Positions 41,059 to 49,695 of a stretch of 51,696 nucleotides of DNA are shown here, piece after piece. Each line of letters begins with the position of its first letter. Positions within the stretch are counted from its first letter, which is position 1. The DNA is taken from NCBI GenBank assembly GCA_964430695.1, contig CAYSFO010000004.1, positions 1 to 51,696 on the forward strand, read 5' to 3'. This DNA is from MGBC108787 sp964430695 (GTDB lineage Bacteria; Bacillota_I; Bacilli_A; RF39; UBA660). The position numbers and the translations under genes are program-made. The notes under the pieces are model-generated. The model did not search any database and was not told where the DNA came from. It saw nothing but the letters and a program-made list of their open reading frames with translations.

Positions 41059-43317
41059 TTAAATATTTCGCATTAATATAAATTCTTCTTCACTATTGAA
41101 AGTGAATGTATCATCTACATGATAAGATAAATCATTTTGATTCCAATCTGATGTATCATTTTTTAAAAACATCTCATTTGCATAATAATCATTAAAAGTT
41201 TTACCATAAGCATTTAAAGCACTGTAAAAAATACTTAAAAGACTGTTGATATTATTAGCATCCTCATTCGTTGTAGTTTCAGTTATTTTATTAAAAATAT
41301 TTTGATAATCACTTGAACCATAATGCAGTCCTGCCACATCATAATTATGAATAGAATTTTCATTTAAATTTAAGTCTATATAATTCAAATTATTTAATCC
41401 TGAATTAGCAATTAACTCTTTTAAAGAACGATTAAAACTATTTATTTCTGTATTCTTTACTGAAATAGCATCGTTATCTTTTACGGGACCTATGGAAACA
41501 ATGTAGATATTATGATTAGACCAATCATTGCTTGCTAATTTTTTATATGTTTCAAAATAGGTGTTAGCATTTACGTAAGTACAATCATTCACTCCTAACC
41601 AAATTACAATATTATAGGATTCATTCTCTAACATTTTCGCTTGTAAACCATTAATTGCTCCATTTAAAGCATTTGTTTTACTTGAAGAAAATTCTCCTTT
41701 ACCAATGAACCAATTATAACCATAGCCAACTCCATAAACAGAATTTTCTTCATTTATTACTCCACTCAAAAGCATTCCTTGCATTCTGGAGTCCCCAATA
41801 TACAAGTTTTTTCGTAAAGGAGTATCTGTTCCTTGTAATATTGCTATTATTTTATCTGTAGTGAAGTTAGGATTAAGAGTTAATAGACTTTGCAACGCTT
41901 GATTATATTCAGGAATACTTTGAACATATTCTAATAGTTCTTGATATGTCATATCATATTTCTCTAACATACTGGATATTCCTATTAAATTAGTTTCTAT
42001 ATTTTTTGATGTAATAGTATTCGTTTTATAGGAAATAGATATTTGTTCATATTGATTCCCATCTACATTATCTTTTGCATAATGAAAAGTGCTTTTATAA
42101 TAAATTGTATTTGGTGTTTCAGGGAAAAAATCCTCATAATTATCATTGATTAGTTTATAAAAATACTGGACGTTATTTAGCCAATTCTCCCCTTTTTCTG
42201 CATATTTTTCCCATGTTTTTTCTAAAGTTTTTTTGGTATATTTTTTTGCATTTATATCATGAGCTATCATTCCCGCATTAGGTTTGGGAAATTTCATAAG
42301 ATCTCCGCTTTTATATTTCATACCGCCATAATTATTTCCGTTTTTTAATGCATCACTTTCATTTCCGTCAAATCCTGCTTCTGCATAAGATATTGCCAAT
42401 GTTAAAGATTTATCCATATTCAATAAATCTGCTATTTTTCCAATATATTGTCTCCGTTTTTTGTAAAAATCTAAATTATCTTCTTCTTCAAAATCAATTG
42501 TTTCAATTTCATCAGTTGTTATTAAGTCCTCTTTGGTATATCCAAAATCAGCTATGTTAAAAGATATTTCTTTTTGCCTTGGAATGTTATTTATATCTCT
42601 ATAAACAAAATATACAAATAGTATTGAGGCAGCTTCCGGATTATTTATTTCATCTTCGATATTGTATGTATTTAATGCATAATCAGTTAATGTTTTCGTA
42701 AAACTACTGTCATAATAATTTGTTAATTGTTGAGCCATACTAATTACTTTTTTACTATCTAAATCAAAATAATTACTATATTGTTCAAGGTATATATTGT
42801 ATTTATCTAGCATTATTTCTTCTTTTTTACCCTCATATAAATCATTCATTTTTTGAGCATATTCCAGAGAAGTTTCTTCCTTTTTATTCTTTTCCGCTAT
42901 TTCATTAATATCAATAGTATCGGCTATCTTTTTTTCTTTCTTATTCTCTTCTATACTCATTTCTTCTTCTGCATCTAAGGATATTTCTACTGGATTAAAA
43001 TCTACTTGTGGTGTTAAAAACATGCTTTGAATCATTAAATAACTTGCTGCAGGAATTACAATATGATATAGTTTTCTGTTTTTATAGTAATGTATAAGAC
43101 TTTTGGCTAGTTTTTCATATTTTTTATCAATAATATAAGATTGATTGTCCATTTCTATAATGGTTTGAGGTCTACTTTTCCTTTTTAAGACTATTTCTAA
43201 ATAATATTTTTTTGCCAGATGTTGCAGGATAAAAGTGCAAAACTTTTTATCTATGTTTATCTTTTCTTTTTTATTTTCCATAATAAAAACCCCCTTTTCT
43301 ACTGGCTTTTTTGACAC
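41059..43317 (-). CDS. Cell-wall protein: lysozyme-like domain plus SGNH/GDSL hydrolase
   Basis: The 752-residue protein has a basic cytoplasmic N-terminus and one hydrophobic segment near 100-118 (YHIVIPAASYLMIQSMFL). A charged stalk leads to a lytic-transglycosylase/glucosaminidase-like region at about 295-400 (LTLAISYAEAGFDGNESDAL then NNYGGMKY, with a candidate catalytic Glu). A C-terminal SGNH hydrolase begins near 505 with IGDSRMQG (nucleophile Ser), then WLGVNDC (block III) and DVAGLHY (Asp/His). It is likely an extracellular, membrane-anchored enzyme that cuts glycan strands and removes acyl groups. The two-enzyme fusion is uncommon. The gene has its own GGGGG site and adjoins the truncated ZIP gene. 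Confidence 0.78.
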   Translation of the reverse strand: MSKKPVEKGVFIMENKKEKINIDKKFCTFILQHLAKKYYLEIVLKRKSRPQTIIEMDNQSYIIDKKYEKLAKSLIHYYKNRKLYHIVIPAASYLMIQSMFLTPQVDFNPVEISLDAEEEMSIEENKKEKKIADTIDINEIAEKNKKEETSLEYAQKMNDLYEGKKEEIMLDKYNIYLEQYSNYFDLDSKKVISMAQQLTNYYDSSFTKTLTDYALNTYNIEDEINNPEAASILFVYFVYRDINNIPRQKEISFNIADFGYTKEDLITTDEIETIDFEEEDNLDFYKKRRQYIGKIADLLNMDKSLTLAISYAEAGFDGNESDALKNGNNYGGMKYKSGDLMKFPKPNAGMIAHDINAKKYTKKTLEKTWEKYAEKGENWLNNVQYFYKLINDNYEDFFPETPNTIYYKSTFHYAKDNVDGNQYEQISISYKTNTITSKNIETNLIGISSMLEKYDMTYQELLEYVQSIPEYNQALQSLLTLNPNFTTDKIIAILQGTDTPLRKNLYIGDSRMQGMLLSGVINEENSVYGVGYGYNWFIGKGEFSSSKTNALNGAINGLQAKMLENESYNIVIWLGVNDCTYVNANTYFETYKKLASNDWSNHNIYIVSIGPVKDNDAISVKNTEINSFNRSLKELIANSGLNNLNYIDLNLNENSIHNYDVAGLHYGSSDYQNIFNKITETTTNEDANNINSLLSIFYSALNAYGKTFNDYYANEMFLKNDTSDWNQNDLSYHVDDTFTFNSEEEFILMRNI

Positions 43318-43393
43318 AACTTTGTAAAGGATATCATAATTTTAAGTGATTTGTCAAATTTTTGCCTTGTTTTTGATTTTTTTTTGGTATATA

Positions 43394-43422
43394 TTGACAA
43401 GGACCAATAATTACCATAGCAT
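43394..43422 (+). promoter_or_regulatory. Promoter of the Asn-rich small protein
   Basis: TTGACA (43394-43399) and TAGCAT (43417-43422) are separated by 17 bp. The predicted start is near 43430, leaving a leader of about 60 nt. Confidence 0.6.
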
Positions 43423-43488
43423 TCCGTCTCTTCTTTATGAATTAAGAAATACAAAAAGTACATAATAATAGTGGGAGGTAAAAAGATT

Positions 43489-43623
43489 ATGGAAAGAAAT
43501 AGTAATTCTCGTAATAATAGAAATTCTAATAATAATTCTAGAAATAATAATAAAAATAATCAAAAAGAACAAAATTCTAGAAATAATAATAGAAAATCTA
43601 GCAGAAACGAACAAAGTCGTTAA
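43489..43623 (+). CDS. 44-residue Asn/Arg/Ser-rich protein
   Basis: This small frame from ATG 43489 has a GGGAGGT site 7-8 nt upstream, a consensus-like promoter and a strong terminator. It encodes MERNSNSRNNRNSNNNSRNN followed by more Asn, Arg, Ser and Lys, with no hydrophobic residue at all. It is strongly basic and probably disordered, perhaps nucleic-acid-binding or spore/stress-associated. The well-formed transcription and translation signals are the main reason to call it. The repeated AATAATAAT DNA makes chance coding possible. Confidence 0.66.
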   Translation: MERNSNSRNNRNSNNNSRNNNKNNQKEQNSRNNNRKSSRNEQSR

Positions 43624-43680
43624 GAATTTAACTAAATTAAAGTTAAATTCCTCTAATCTGTATGATTTAAAATACAGAGA

Positions 43681-43707
43681 AAACCTAGTAAAATACTAGG
43701 TTTTTTT
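43681..43707. terminator. Strong terminator between the small protein and xerD
   Basis: AAACCTAGTA (43681-43690) and TACTAGGTTT (43694-43703) form a 10-bp stem with a 3-nt loop, followed by TTTT on the plus strand. It lies between convergent genes. Confidence 0.85.
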
Positions 43708-43730
43708 GTGGTATTGAATAAAAAAGATTG

Positions 43731-44618
43731 TTAATTTCCTTCTTTTTTTGCGTGAGGGTGCTTTTCATAATCACTTTTTATTTTTTCATTAATTAAATGG
43801 GTATAGATTTCTGTAGTTGCTATATCACTATGTCCAAGTAATTCTTGTATGATTCTTAAATCAGCTCCATTAGAAAGTAAATGTGTAGCATAAGAATGTC
43901 TTAATGTATGGGGACTTATCTCTTTCGTAATCCCCTGCTCTTTTGCAATTTGTTTTAAATTTTTGAAAAAGCCTTGGCGAGAAATTGGATTGCCAAAATT
44001 ATTAATAAATACATAGTCACTGTTTTTATTTTTTAATAAGGTGTTTCGGTATTCCTCTATATAAATGCGCAGGTATTTTTCAGCTATATCACTCATAGGG
44101 CTTAGACGTTCTTTACTTCCTTTTCCTAAAACTCTTATGATATCCTCTTCTAAATTAATATTATTTAATTTTAAATTTACAAGTTCACTTACACGTATTC
44201 CCGTAGCATATAAAAGTTCTAACATTGCTTTATTACGATAGTCAAAAGGTGTATTTAAAGGAAATGCCAGCAGTTTATGTATTTCTTCTTCTGTTAAATA
44301 ATGAGGTAAAGTCTTGGTAATTTTTGGCATTTTTATTGTTTCACAAGGATTTTGATCAATTAGTTCTTCTCCTACTAAGAATTGGTAAAAATTACGAATG
44401 ACGGTTAAGTAATGTGCCCTACTTTTTTCTGCCATTGTATCATTGAATTTTAAATAGTCTTCGATATCTTTTCTTTGTATTTTTTTTATGCTTTTTCCTT
44501 TTATAAATTCTTCAAAACGATTTAAATTGTCTTGATAGGAAAGAATGGTGTTTTTAGATAATTTTCTTTCAAATTGGAGATAATCTAAATATTTTGTATA
44601 GTATTCTTCGTTTGTCAT
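43731..44618 (-). CDS. xerD: Tyrosine recombinase XerD-like
   Basis: The 295-residue protein has the length of XerC/XerD. The N-terminal SAM-like core-binding domain (YLDYLQFERKLSKNTILSYQ) is followed by a catalytic domain with Arg in TGIRVSEL, Lys in GKGSKER, HTLRH, LLGH and the nucleophile Tyr in TEIYTHL. It resolves chromosome dimers at dif and may be used by some mobile elements. Its housekeeping neighbourhood and family features mark it as the chromosomal Xer recombinase, not the element integrase. Confidence 0.9.
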   Translation of the reverse strand: MTNEEYYTKYLDYLQFERKLSKNTILSYQDNLNRFEEFIKGKSIKKIQRKDIEDYLKFNDTMAEKSRAHYLTVIRNFYQFLVGEELIDQNPCETIKMPKITKTLPHYLTEEEIHKLLAFPLNTPFDYRNKAMLELLYATGIRVSELVNLKLNNINLEEDIIRVLGKGSKERLSPMSDIAEKYLRIYIEEYRNTLLKNKNSDYVFINNFGNPISRQGFFKNLKQIAKEQGITKEISPHTLRHSYATHLLSNGADLRIIQELLGHSDIATTEIYTHLINEKIKSDYEKHPHAKKEGN

Positions 44619-44731
44619 AAAACCACTCTATTTCTATTTTTAGTATAAAGCGTTTTTGAATGGCTGTCAATTTTGTTGCATAAAAGTTAAATAGTAGTAT
44701 AATAATTCTAGTATTTTGGAGGAATAAGCTT

Positions 44732-45553
44732 ATGAAAATAGAAGAATTTGGTTATGGAAATGGATATTATATATATTACGTAAATAATCAAGGAAAATTA
44801 GCGTCAAGAGAATATCATGAAAATATGTCAGAAATAATTAGTATAGAAAGTATGATTGATGATACAGAAAGTGATTTGAATGAATTAAAAAAGCAAGAAG
44901 AAGATTTATTATTTAAACTGCATGGTTATGAACGTAAAATCGATAATTTACCAAAATTAAATGCGCAAAGAGATTTTTTTGGAATAATGTATTTTCTTGG
45001 GATACCTTGTAGTAGTGCTTGTATCTTCTTTTCACTTCTTATTGATTATATAATGCCTGCTTTTTTTCTTACGGGATTATTTTCTATTGTGAGTGTTGCA
45101 CTTGGGATTATAACAATTCGAATTATTCCAAATAAAGAAAGTTTGTTGAAAAAAATTGAGGAAATCGGAAAGAAATTAAATGGAAAAAATGTTCAAATTT
45201 CCTTTTTAGAAAAGACTTTAACAAAATTATATGATAAATGGACTGAATTAATGAATCAGAATGAGCCAAATTTTGATGCGAATGAAGAAGCAATGAAAGA
45301 GAATCCGCCAATTGTAAGTGTAGATTATAGGGAACAATTGGAACAACAAAGAGCCTATCTGGAACTTATGAATAAATTTGGATGTAACGAAGATAAATGG
45401 ATTGAAGCTTTTGATGATTGTAGGCTTTTCGAAAGTTTGAGTCAAGATTGTGATACAGAAGATGAAATTGTTAAAGCTTGGGATTATGTACTAGAAAATC
45501 AAGGTTTAATAAGAGAACGCGTTATTAAAAGAAACAATGAAAGAAAGAAATAG
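44732..45553 (+). CDS. Membrane coiled-coil protein of unknown function
   Basis: In this 273-residue protein an N-terminal beta-like segment (GYGNGYYIYYVNNQGKLASR) and a coiled coil (about 45-75) are followed by two adjacent hydrophobic helices at about 85-130 (FGIMYFLGIPCSSACIFFSL and the next). A second coiled coil then leads to an acidic helical C-terminus. It is probably an inner-membrane protein with both ends cytoplasmic. A GGAGGAA site precedes the ATG. No family was recognised. Confidence 0.68.
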   Translation: MKIEEFGYGNGYYIYYVNNQGKLASREYHENMSEIISIESMIDDTESDLNELKKQEEDLLFKLHGYERKIDNLPKLNAQRDFFGIMYFLGIPCSSACIFFSLLIDYIMPAFFLTGLFSIVSVALGIITIRIIPNKESLLKKIEEIGKKLNGKNVQISFLEKTLTKLYDKWTELMNQNEPNFDANEEAMKENPPIVSVDYREQLEQQRAYLELMNKFGCNEDKWIEAFDDCRLFESLSQDCDTEDEIVKAWDYVLENQGLIRERVIKRNNERKK

Positions 45554-45631
45554 TATTCTTTTCTTTTTTTGTCATTTTTTTACCCTAGTTTGCTCTACTT
45601 TTTAATGATATAATTGTTTATGGTGGTAAAT

Positions 45632-46840
45632 GTGGAATTATTATCAAATGTCTTACGACCCGAAAAGTTAAGTGAGGTAATTGGGCAAAGTCATTTAATT
45701 GGTGAGGGAAAAGTTTTATCCAATATGGTTAAAAATAAAAAAATTTTTTCTTTTATTTTATATGGAAAACCAGGGATTGGGAAAACTTCTATTGCTAGTG
45801 CAATTGTAAAAGAACTTGGTGTTATGCATCGATTTTTAAATGCGACGATTAATAATAAAAAAGATTTTGATATTGCGATTGAAGAAGCAAAGATGAATGG
45901 AGAAATGATTTTAATTGTAGATGAAATTCATAGAATGAACAAAGACAAACAAGATCTTCTTCTTCCCTATATTGAAAGTGGTTTAATTATTTTGATTGGT
46001 TTAACGACTTCTAATCCCTATCATAAAATCACTCCCGCTATCCGTAGTCGTGTACAAATATTCGAATTACATGAACTTACAGCAGATGATATTATTCTAG
46101 GATTAAAGCGTGGCTGTGAGAAGTTAGAAAGCATTCAAATCGATGAGGAAGCCCTTTCTTATATTGCCAATCTTTCTTCTGGGGATTTTCGAAGTGCGCT
46201 TAATTTATTAGAAGTTAGCTACTACTCTACTAAAGAAGATAAAAAAGTAGATATTGAACTTGTAAAAGAAATTAATAGTAAACCAGTATTTTTTCATGAT
46301 AAAAATGAAGATGGCCATTATGATGTTTTGAGTGCATTCCAAAAATCCATTCGAGGAAGTGATGTCGATGCAAGTCTTCACTATTTGGCAAGACTTTTAG
46401 AGGCTGGTGACTTAGATAGTATTTATCGAAGAATGAGTGTAATTGCTTATGAAGATATTGGACTTGCAAATCCAGGAATTGGGCCTAAGGTAATGGCTGC
46501 AATTCATGCGGCAGAACTTGTGGGACTTCCAGAAGCAGTTATTCCATTAGGAGTTGTGATTACAGAAATGGCATTGTCTCCAAAAAGTAATAGTGCCTAT
46601 CTTGCTATTCATGCTGCTATTAATGATATTCGTGCTGGGAATACAGGAAATGTTCCAAATCATATTAAGACTAGCAGTACGACTTATAAATACCCTCATG
46701 ATTATAAAAATGATTGGGTATATCAAGAATATATGCCAGAGAATTTAAAAGGAAAAAAATATTATCAGGCTAAAAATAATAAATATGAAGATAATATTAA
46801 CAAAATATTTAATGAAATGAAAGGTGGAAATAAGGAATGA
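45632..46840 (+). CDS. rarA: Replication-associated recombination protein A (RarA/MgsA)
   Basis: AAA+ ATPase of about 403-407 residues. Visible are the N-terminal LRPEKLSEVIGQSHLIGEGK, Walker A GKPGIGKTS, Walker B LIVDEIHRM, the sensor segment LTTSNPYHKITPAIRSR, and the C-terminal tetramerisation region with EDIGLANP and YKYPHDYKNDWVYQEYMP, a RarA signature. It acts at stalled replication forks. Starts at TTG 45614, ATG 45620 and GTG 45632 are in frame. GTG 45632 has a GGTGG site 5 nt upstream, and a TATAAT at 45609-45614 puts the transcript start near 45620, so I prefer GTG. Confidence 0.93.
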   Translation: MELLSNVLRPEKLSEVIGQSHLIGEGKVLSNMVKNKKIFSFILYGKPGIGKTSIASAIVKELGVMHRFLNATINNKKDFDIAIEEAKMNGEMILIVDEIHRMNKDKQDLLLPYIESGLIILIGLTTSNPYHKITPAIRSRVQIFELHELTADDIILGLKRGCEKLESIQIDEEALSYIANLSSGDFRSALNLLEVSYYSTKEDKKVDIELVKEINSKPVFFHDKNEDGHYDVLSAFQKSIRGSDVDASLHYLARLLEAGDLDSIYRRMSVIAYEDIGLANPGIGPKVMAAIHAAELVGLPEAVIPLGVVITEMALSPKSNSAYLAIHAAINDIRAGNTGNVPNHIKTSSTTYKYPHDYKNDWVYQEYMPENLKGKKYYQAKNNKYEDNINKIFNEMKGGNKE

Positions 46841-47826
46841 AAATTGGAATGATAGGAACAGGAGTTTTTAGTGTTTCTATTGCGAATGTGTTAGCACAAA
46901 ATACAGAAAATGAAATTGTATTGTGGAGTGAAAATAAAGAATTAGTGAATCAGTTTCATAAAACAAAGAAGTTGGAATCTATTTTTAAAGATTTAAAAAT
47001 GCCTAAAAATGTAACAGTAACCAATTCTTATGAAGAGGCAATTAAGGATGCAGAATTAGTATTTTTGATGACAAGTGTTTTTTATTTAGAAAGTGTTTGT
47101 CATGATATAAGTGCAATTGTTGATAAAAAAGTACCTATTTGTATCGGAACAAAAGGAATCGCTAATAAAAGTCATTTATTTGTTCATGAGATTGCTAAAA
47201 AGATTTTAAAAAATCCTATTGCTATTATGAGTGGACCTACTTTTGCAGAAGATGTGGTACATTTAGATCCTGTTGGTCTTTGTGTTGCTAGTAAAAGAGG
47301 CATTGCTAAAAAGAAAGTATGTAAGGCTTTTCAAGGTTTAAATGTGAAAATTGTTAAAACAATTGATGTAAAAGGTGTTGCTGTTTGTGCTTGCGTAAAA
47401 AATATTTATGCTATTGGTTCTGGAATTATCAGTGGTATGGGATATCATGAAAGTACATTTGCTTTGTATCTTACTTCGGTTTATAAAGAATTAGAAAATA
47501 TTTTATATGAATTTAATTCTGACTACCCTATTCTTCATGGGTTGGCTGGTTTTGGAGATTTAGTTTTAACCTGCTCTTCTAATAAAAGTAGAAATTATAC
47601 TTATGGAGAGTTGTTAGGGAAGAAAACTTCCAAAAAGGAATTACAAGCGTATGAAAAAAGTGCGACAATTGAAGGAATACATACTTTAGAAGCTATCAAT
47701 CCTCTATTAAAAAGGAAAAATATGAAAACGCCAGTACTTACAGCTATTTATGAGATTGTATTTGATAATAAAGGCGTAGAAGTTCTAATGGAAGCAATTA
47801 TGAAAAAAGAAGATTTTTTCTATTAA
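46837..47826 (+). CDS. gpsA: NAD(P)H-dependent glycerol-3-phosphate dehydrogenase
   Basis: The 329-residue protein has an N-terminal Rossmann motif MIGTGVFSVSIANVLA (GxGxxxxxxA). It also has the GpsA landmarks CIGTKGI, IMSGPTFAEDV, ACVKNIYAIGSGI with the catalytic Lys, and GLAGFGDLVLTCSSNKSRN. It makes sn-glycerol-3-phosphate from dihydroxyacetone phosphate for phospholipid synthesis. It overlaps rarA by 4 nt and converges on tcdA with a 4-nt overlap. The usual GxWGTALA is replaced by GVFSVSIA, so it is a divergent member. Confidence 0.92.
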   Translation: MKIGMIGTGVFSVSIANVLAQNTENEIVLWSENKELVNQFHKTKKLESIFKDLKMPKNVTVTNSYEEAIKDAELVFLMTSVFYLESVCHDISAIVDKKVPICIGTKGIANKSHLFVHEIAKKILKNPIAIMSGPTFAEDVVHLDPVGLCVASKRGIAKKKVCKAFQGLNVKIVKTIDVKGVAVCACVKNIYAIGSGIISGMGYHESTFALYLTSVYKELENILYEFNSDYPILHGLAGFGDLVLTCSSNKSRNYTYGELLGKKTSKKELQAYEKSATIEGIHTLEAINPLLKRKNMKTPVLTAIYEIVFDNKGVEVLMEAIMKKEDFFY

Positions 47827-48503
47827 TCTTCTTTTTTTAAATCTTCTAAAATAAATGAAGCTGCTTGTAATCCAGCAGAGGCTGGAACTAGAATGATAGA
47901 GCCTGGAGTTCTATCGATTGTTTTTACAGGGGTTTCATTACTCCATATAACTGGAATATTTAATGTTATATTATTTTTTCTTAAGATTTCCCTCATTGCT
48001 TTTGCTAAAGGGTCATTATAGGTTTTATTTAATTTTGTTATCATCACCTTTGATGGATTAAATCTATTTCCTGTTCCCATACAAGAAATTATTTTTATAT
48101 TTAACTCTTTCGCTTTTTTTATTAATAAAAATTTTGTTGTTATGGTATCACATGCATCAATAATGTAATCATAAGAGGTTTTAAAAATATCATCTATATT
48201 TTCTTTGTTTAAGAAAATAGAATGTGTTGTAATTTTAGCCTTTGGATTTATTTGAAGCCCTCTTTCTTTAGCTACATCTGTTTTCAGTTTTCCAATATTG
48301 TTTGTTAGGCTGATTACTTGACGATTTAAGTTACTTTCTTCTATTACATCATTATCAATAATTGTTATATTATGAAAACCTAAGCGAATTAAACTTTCCA
48401 AAGCAAACCCACCTACTCCTCCTACTCCAACCAAGAGAATTTTTTGTTTTTTTATTTTTTCTAAAAGTCTATTATCTATTATTTTTAAAGTTCTATCAAA
48501 CAT
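47823..48503 (-). CDS. tcdA: tRNA threonylcarbamoyladenosine dehydratase-like E1 protein
   Basis: The 226-residue ThiF/MoeB/E1-like protein has the ATP-binding loop LVGVGGVGGFALESLIRLG, then IIDNDVIEESNLNRQ, IDACDTI with the adenylation-site acidic residues, and RTPGSIILVPASAG near the end. Length and the C-terminal part fit TcdA/CsdL/YrvM, which cyclises t6A to ct6A at tRNA position 37. In Bacillus, yrvM lies near rarA and the 6S RNA gene, as here. Confidence 0.88.
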   Translation of the reverse strand: MFDRTLKIIDNRLLEKIKKQKILLVGVGGVGGFALESLIRLGFHNITIIDNDVIEESNLNRQVISLTNNIGKLKTDVAKERGLQINPKAKITTHSIFLNKENIDDIFKTSYDYIIDACDTITTKFLLIKKAKELNIKIISCMGTGNRFNPSKVMITKLNKTYNDPLAKAMREILRKNNITLNIPVIWSNETPVKTIDRTPGSIILVPASAGLQAASFILEDLKKED

Positions 48504-48519
48504 AATTATTTCTCCTTAT

Positions 48520-49419
48520 TTACAAAATTTCTTTTAATTTTTCAAATATAGGTAAATTTCCATTATAACTTTTAGGAGATATGGGACTTGGATGGTAGAT
48601 GGGTAATATTTTATATCCGTTTACTTCATATATATTTCCTACAACTTCACAAAATTTATTAAATTTAAAATCTAATAAATTTCGAGTTGGGAATTCCCCT
48701 AAAGTAATAATCATTTTGGGATTTAAAATTTTTAGTTGTTCTAGCATTAAATCTTTACAATTTTTTGAACATAGTTTTAAATTTTTTCTTTCCAATGGAT
48801 AACATTTCACAGATTCTAAAAAGGTAGTTTCAAAAATATCTCTATCTATAATATCAAATAACTTTTGTAATACAACACCGCTAGGCAAAACTTTTCCTTT
48901 TGTATCGCACCATAATTTATGACTTTTTCTCCAACCGTTGTTTGCCGGGGCTTCTCCAACTAGTACGATATCATTATCTTTTCCTAGAAATATCGTAGAA
49001 GTATTTGGAAATTTTTCTACTAATTTATCACAAGAATTACAAGAATATACTTTTTCATCAATCTGTTTTAATAATTCTTTTATTAATCTCGCTTTTAATA
49101 TTGTATATCTATTCTTTGTATCCTCAGTTAATATTTTTTGTCTATCTATAATTTGATAATCTTTATAGTCTATTTCATGATTAAACTGACTTGAAGTTAA
49201 ATCTATAATTTTGTCTTCTACTAAATTAAAATAATGACTAATTCTATCCACATAAATTTTACAAATATCTCCACCAAAGTAATCATTAATGATTAGAGAT
49301 GTCATTGCACACATACCAAAACATTTATTATTCTCATTCCAATCATCTTGAACTTTAGGATAACATAAATCTTTTGAGTAACATTCTAACAATACTTTTT
49401 GCATATTTTCTTTATTCAT
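48520..49419 (-). CDS. YunG-like domain fused to uracil-DNA glycosylase
   Basis: The 299-residue protein has an N-terminal region (about 1-95; NNKCFGMCAMTSLIINDYFG, then HYFNLVEDKIIDLTSSQF) that matches the YunG-type small-protein family. From about 118 a uracil-DNA-glycosylase fold follows, with IVLVGEAPANNGWRKSHK (motif A variant GEAPA), ITLGEFPT and HPSPIS (motif B). Four to six cysteines (CNSCDK, VKCYP, LCSKNC) sit where family 4/5 UDGs bind an Fe-S cluster. It would remove uracil from DNA; the role of the YunG half is unknown. Both halves are complete in one frame. Confidence 0.8.
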   Translation of the reverse strand: MNKENMQKVLLECYSKDLCYPKVQDDWNENNKCFGMCAMTSLIINDYFGGDICKIYVDRISHYFNLVEDKIIDLTSSQFNHEIDYKDYQIIDRQKILTEDTKNRYTILKARLIKELLKQIDEKVYSCNSCDKLVEKFPNTSTIFLGKDNDIVLVGEAPANNGWRKSHKLWCDTKGKVLPSGVVLQKLFDIIDRDIFETTFLESVKCYPLERKNLKLCSKNCKDLMLEQLKILNPKMIITLGEFPTRNLLDFKFNKFCEVVGNIYEVNGYKILPIYHPSPISPKSYNGNLPIFEKLKEIL

Positions 49420-49437
49420 TTTTATACCTCAAAATAA

Positions 49438-49614
49438 AAAACCCAAAGGAAAGTTTGTTTGGATAAAAGCCCGCTCTCGCGAGGTGGGCATCACATGAAA
49501 TATTTTAGGATCCTAACAGCACTTAATGGGTTAGTATTCTACACCACATTCCAATTAGATTCCCAAGAATATCCAATAGTCGGTTTTATATGAAACAAAC
49601 TATATCCTTCAGGT
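49438..49614 (-). ncRNA. ssrS: 6S RNA-like regulatory RNA (ssrS)
   Basis: A transcript of about 177 nt is predicted. Its 5' side GGATATAGTTTGTTT pairs with 3' AAACAAACTTTCC to close a long irregular hairpin. Inside, ATATTCTTGGGA pairs imperfectly with TCCTAAAATAT, and CTAATTGG with CCCATTAAG, leaving open bubbles as in 6S RNA. A T-rich tail follows the closing stem. It has its own promoter. The neighbourhood (rarA, tcdA) is where Bacillus-type 6S genes lie. I cannot run a covariance model, so the identity rests on shape and synteny. Confidence 0.62.
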
Positions 49615-49620
49615 AATTTC

Positions 49621-49649
49621 ATTGTAACACAGTCTTTTTGGAATAGCAA
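49621..49649 (-). promoter_or_regulatory. ssrS: Promoter of the 6S-like RNA
   Basis: Minus-strand TTGCTA (49644-49649) and TACAAT (49621-49626) are spaced by 17 bp. The predicted start at about 49613-49614 coincides with the start of the closing stem. Confidence 0.66.
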
Positions 49650-49695
49650 ATATTATTTATTGCTCGTTTTTGGTATTCAAGTACGTTTTGTATTT

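Noticed and set aside
43731..44618. Tyrosine recombinase as the integrase of the element
   Set aside because: It lies 3 kb beyond the ZIP junction among housekeeping genes and has XerD length and motifs.
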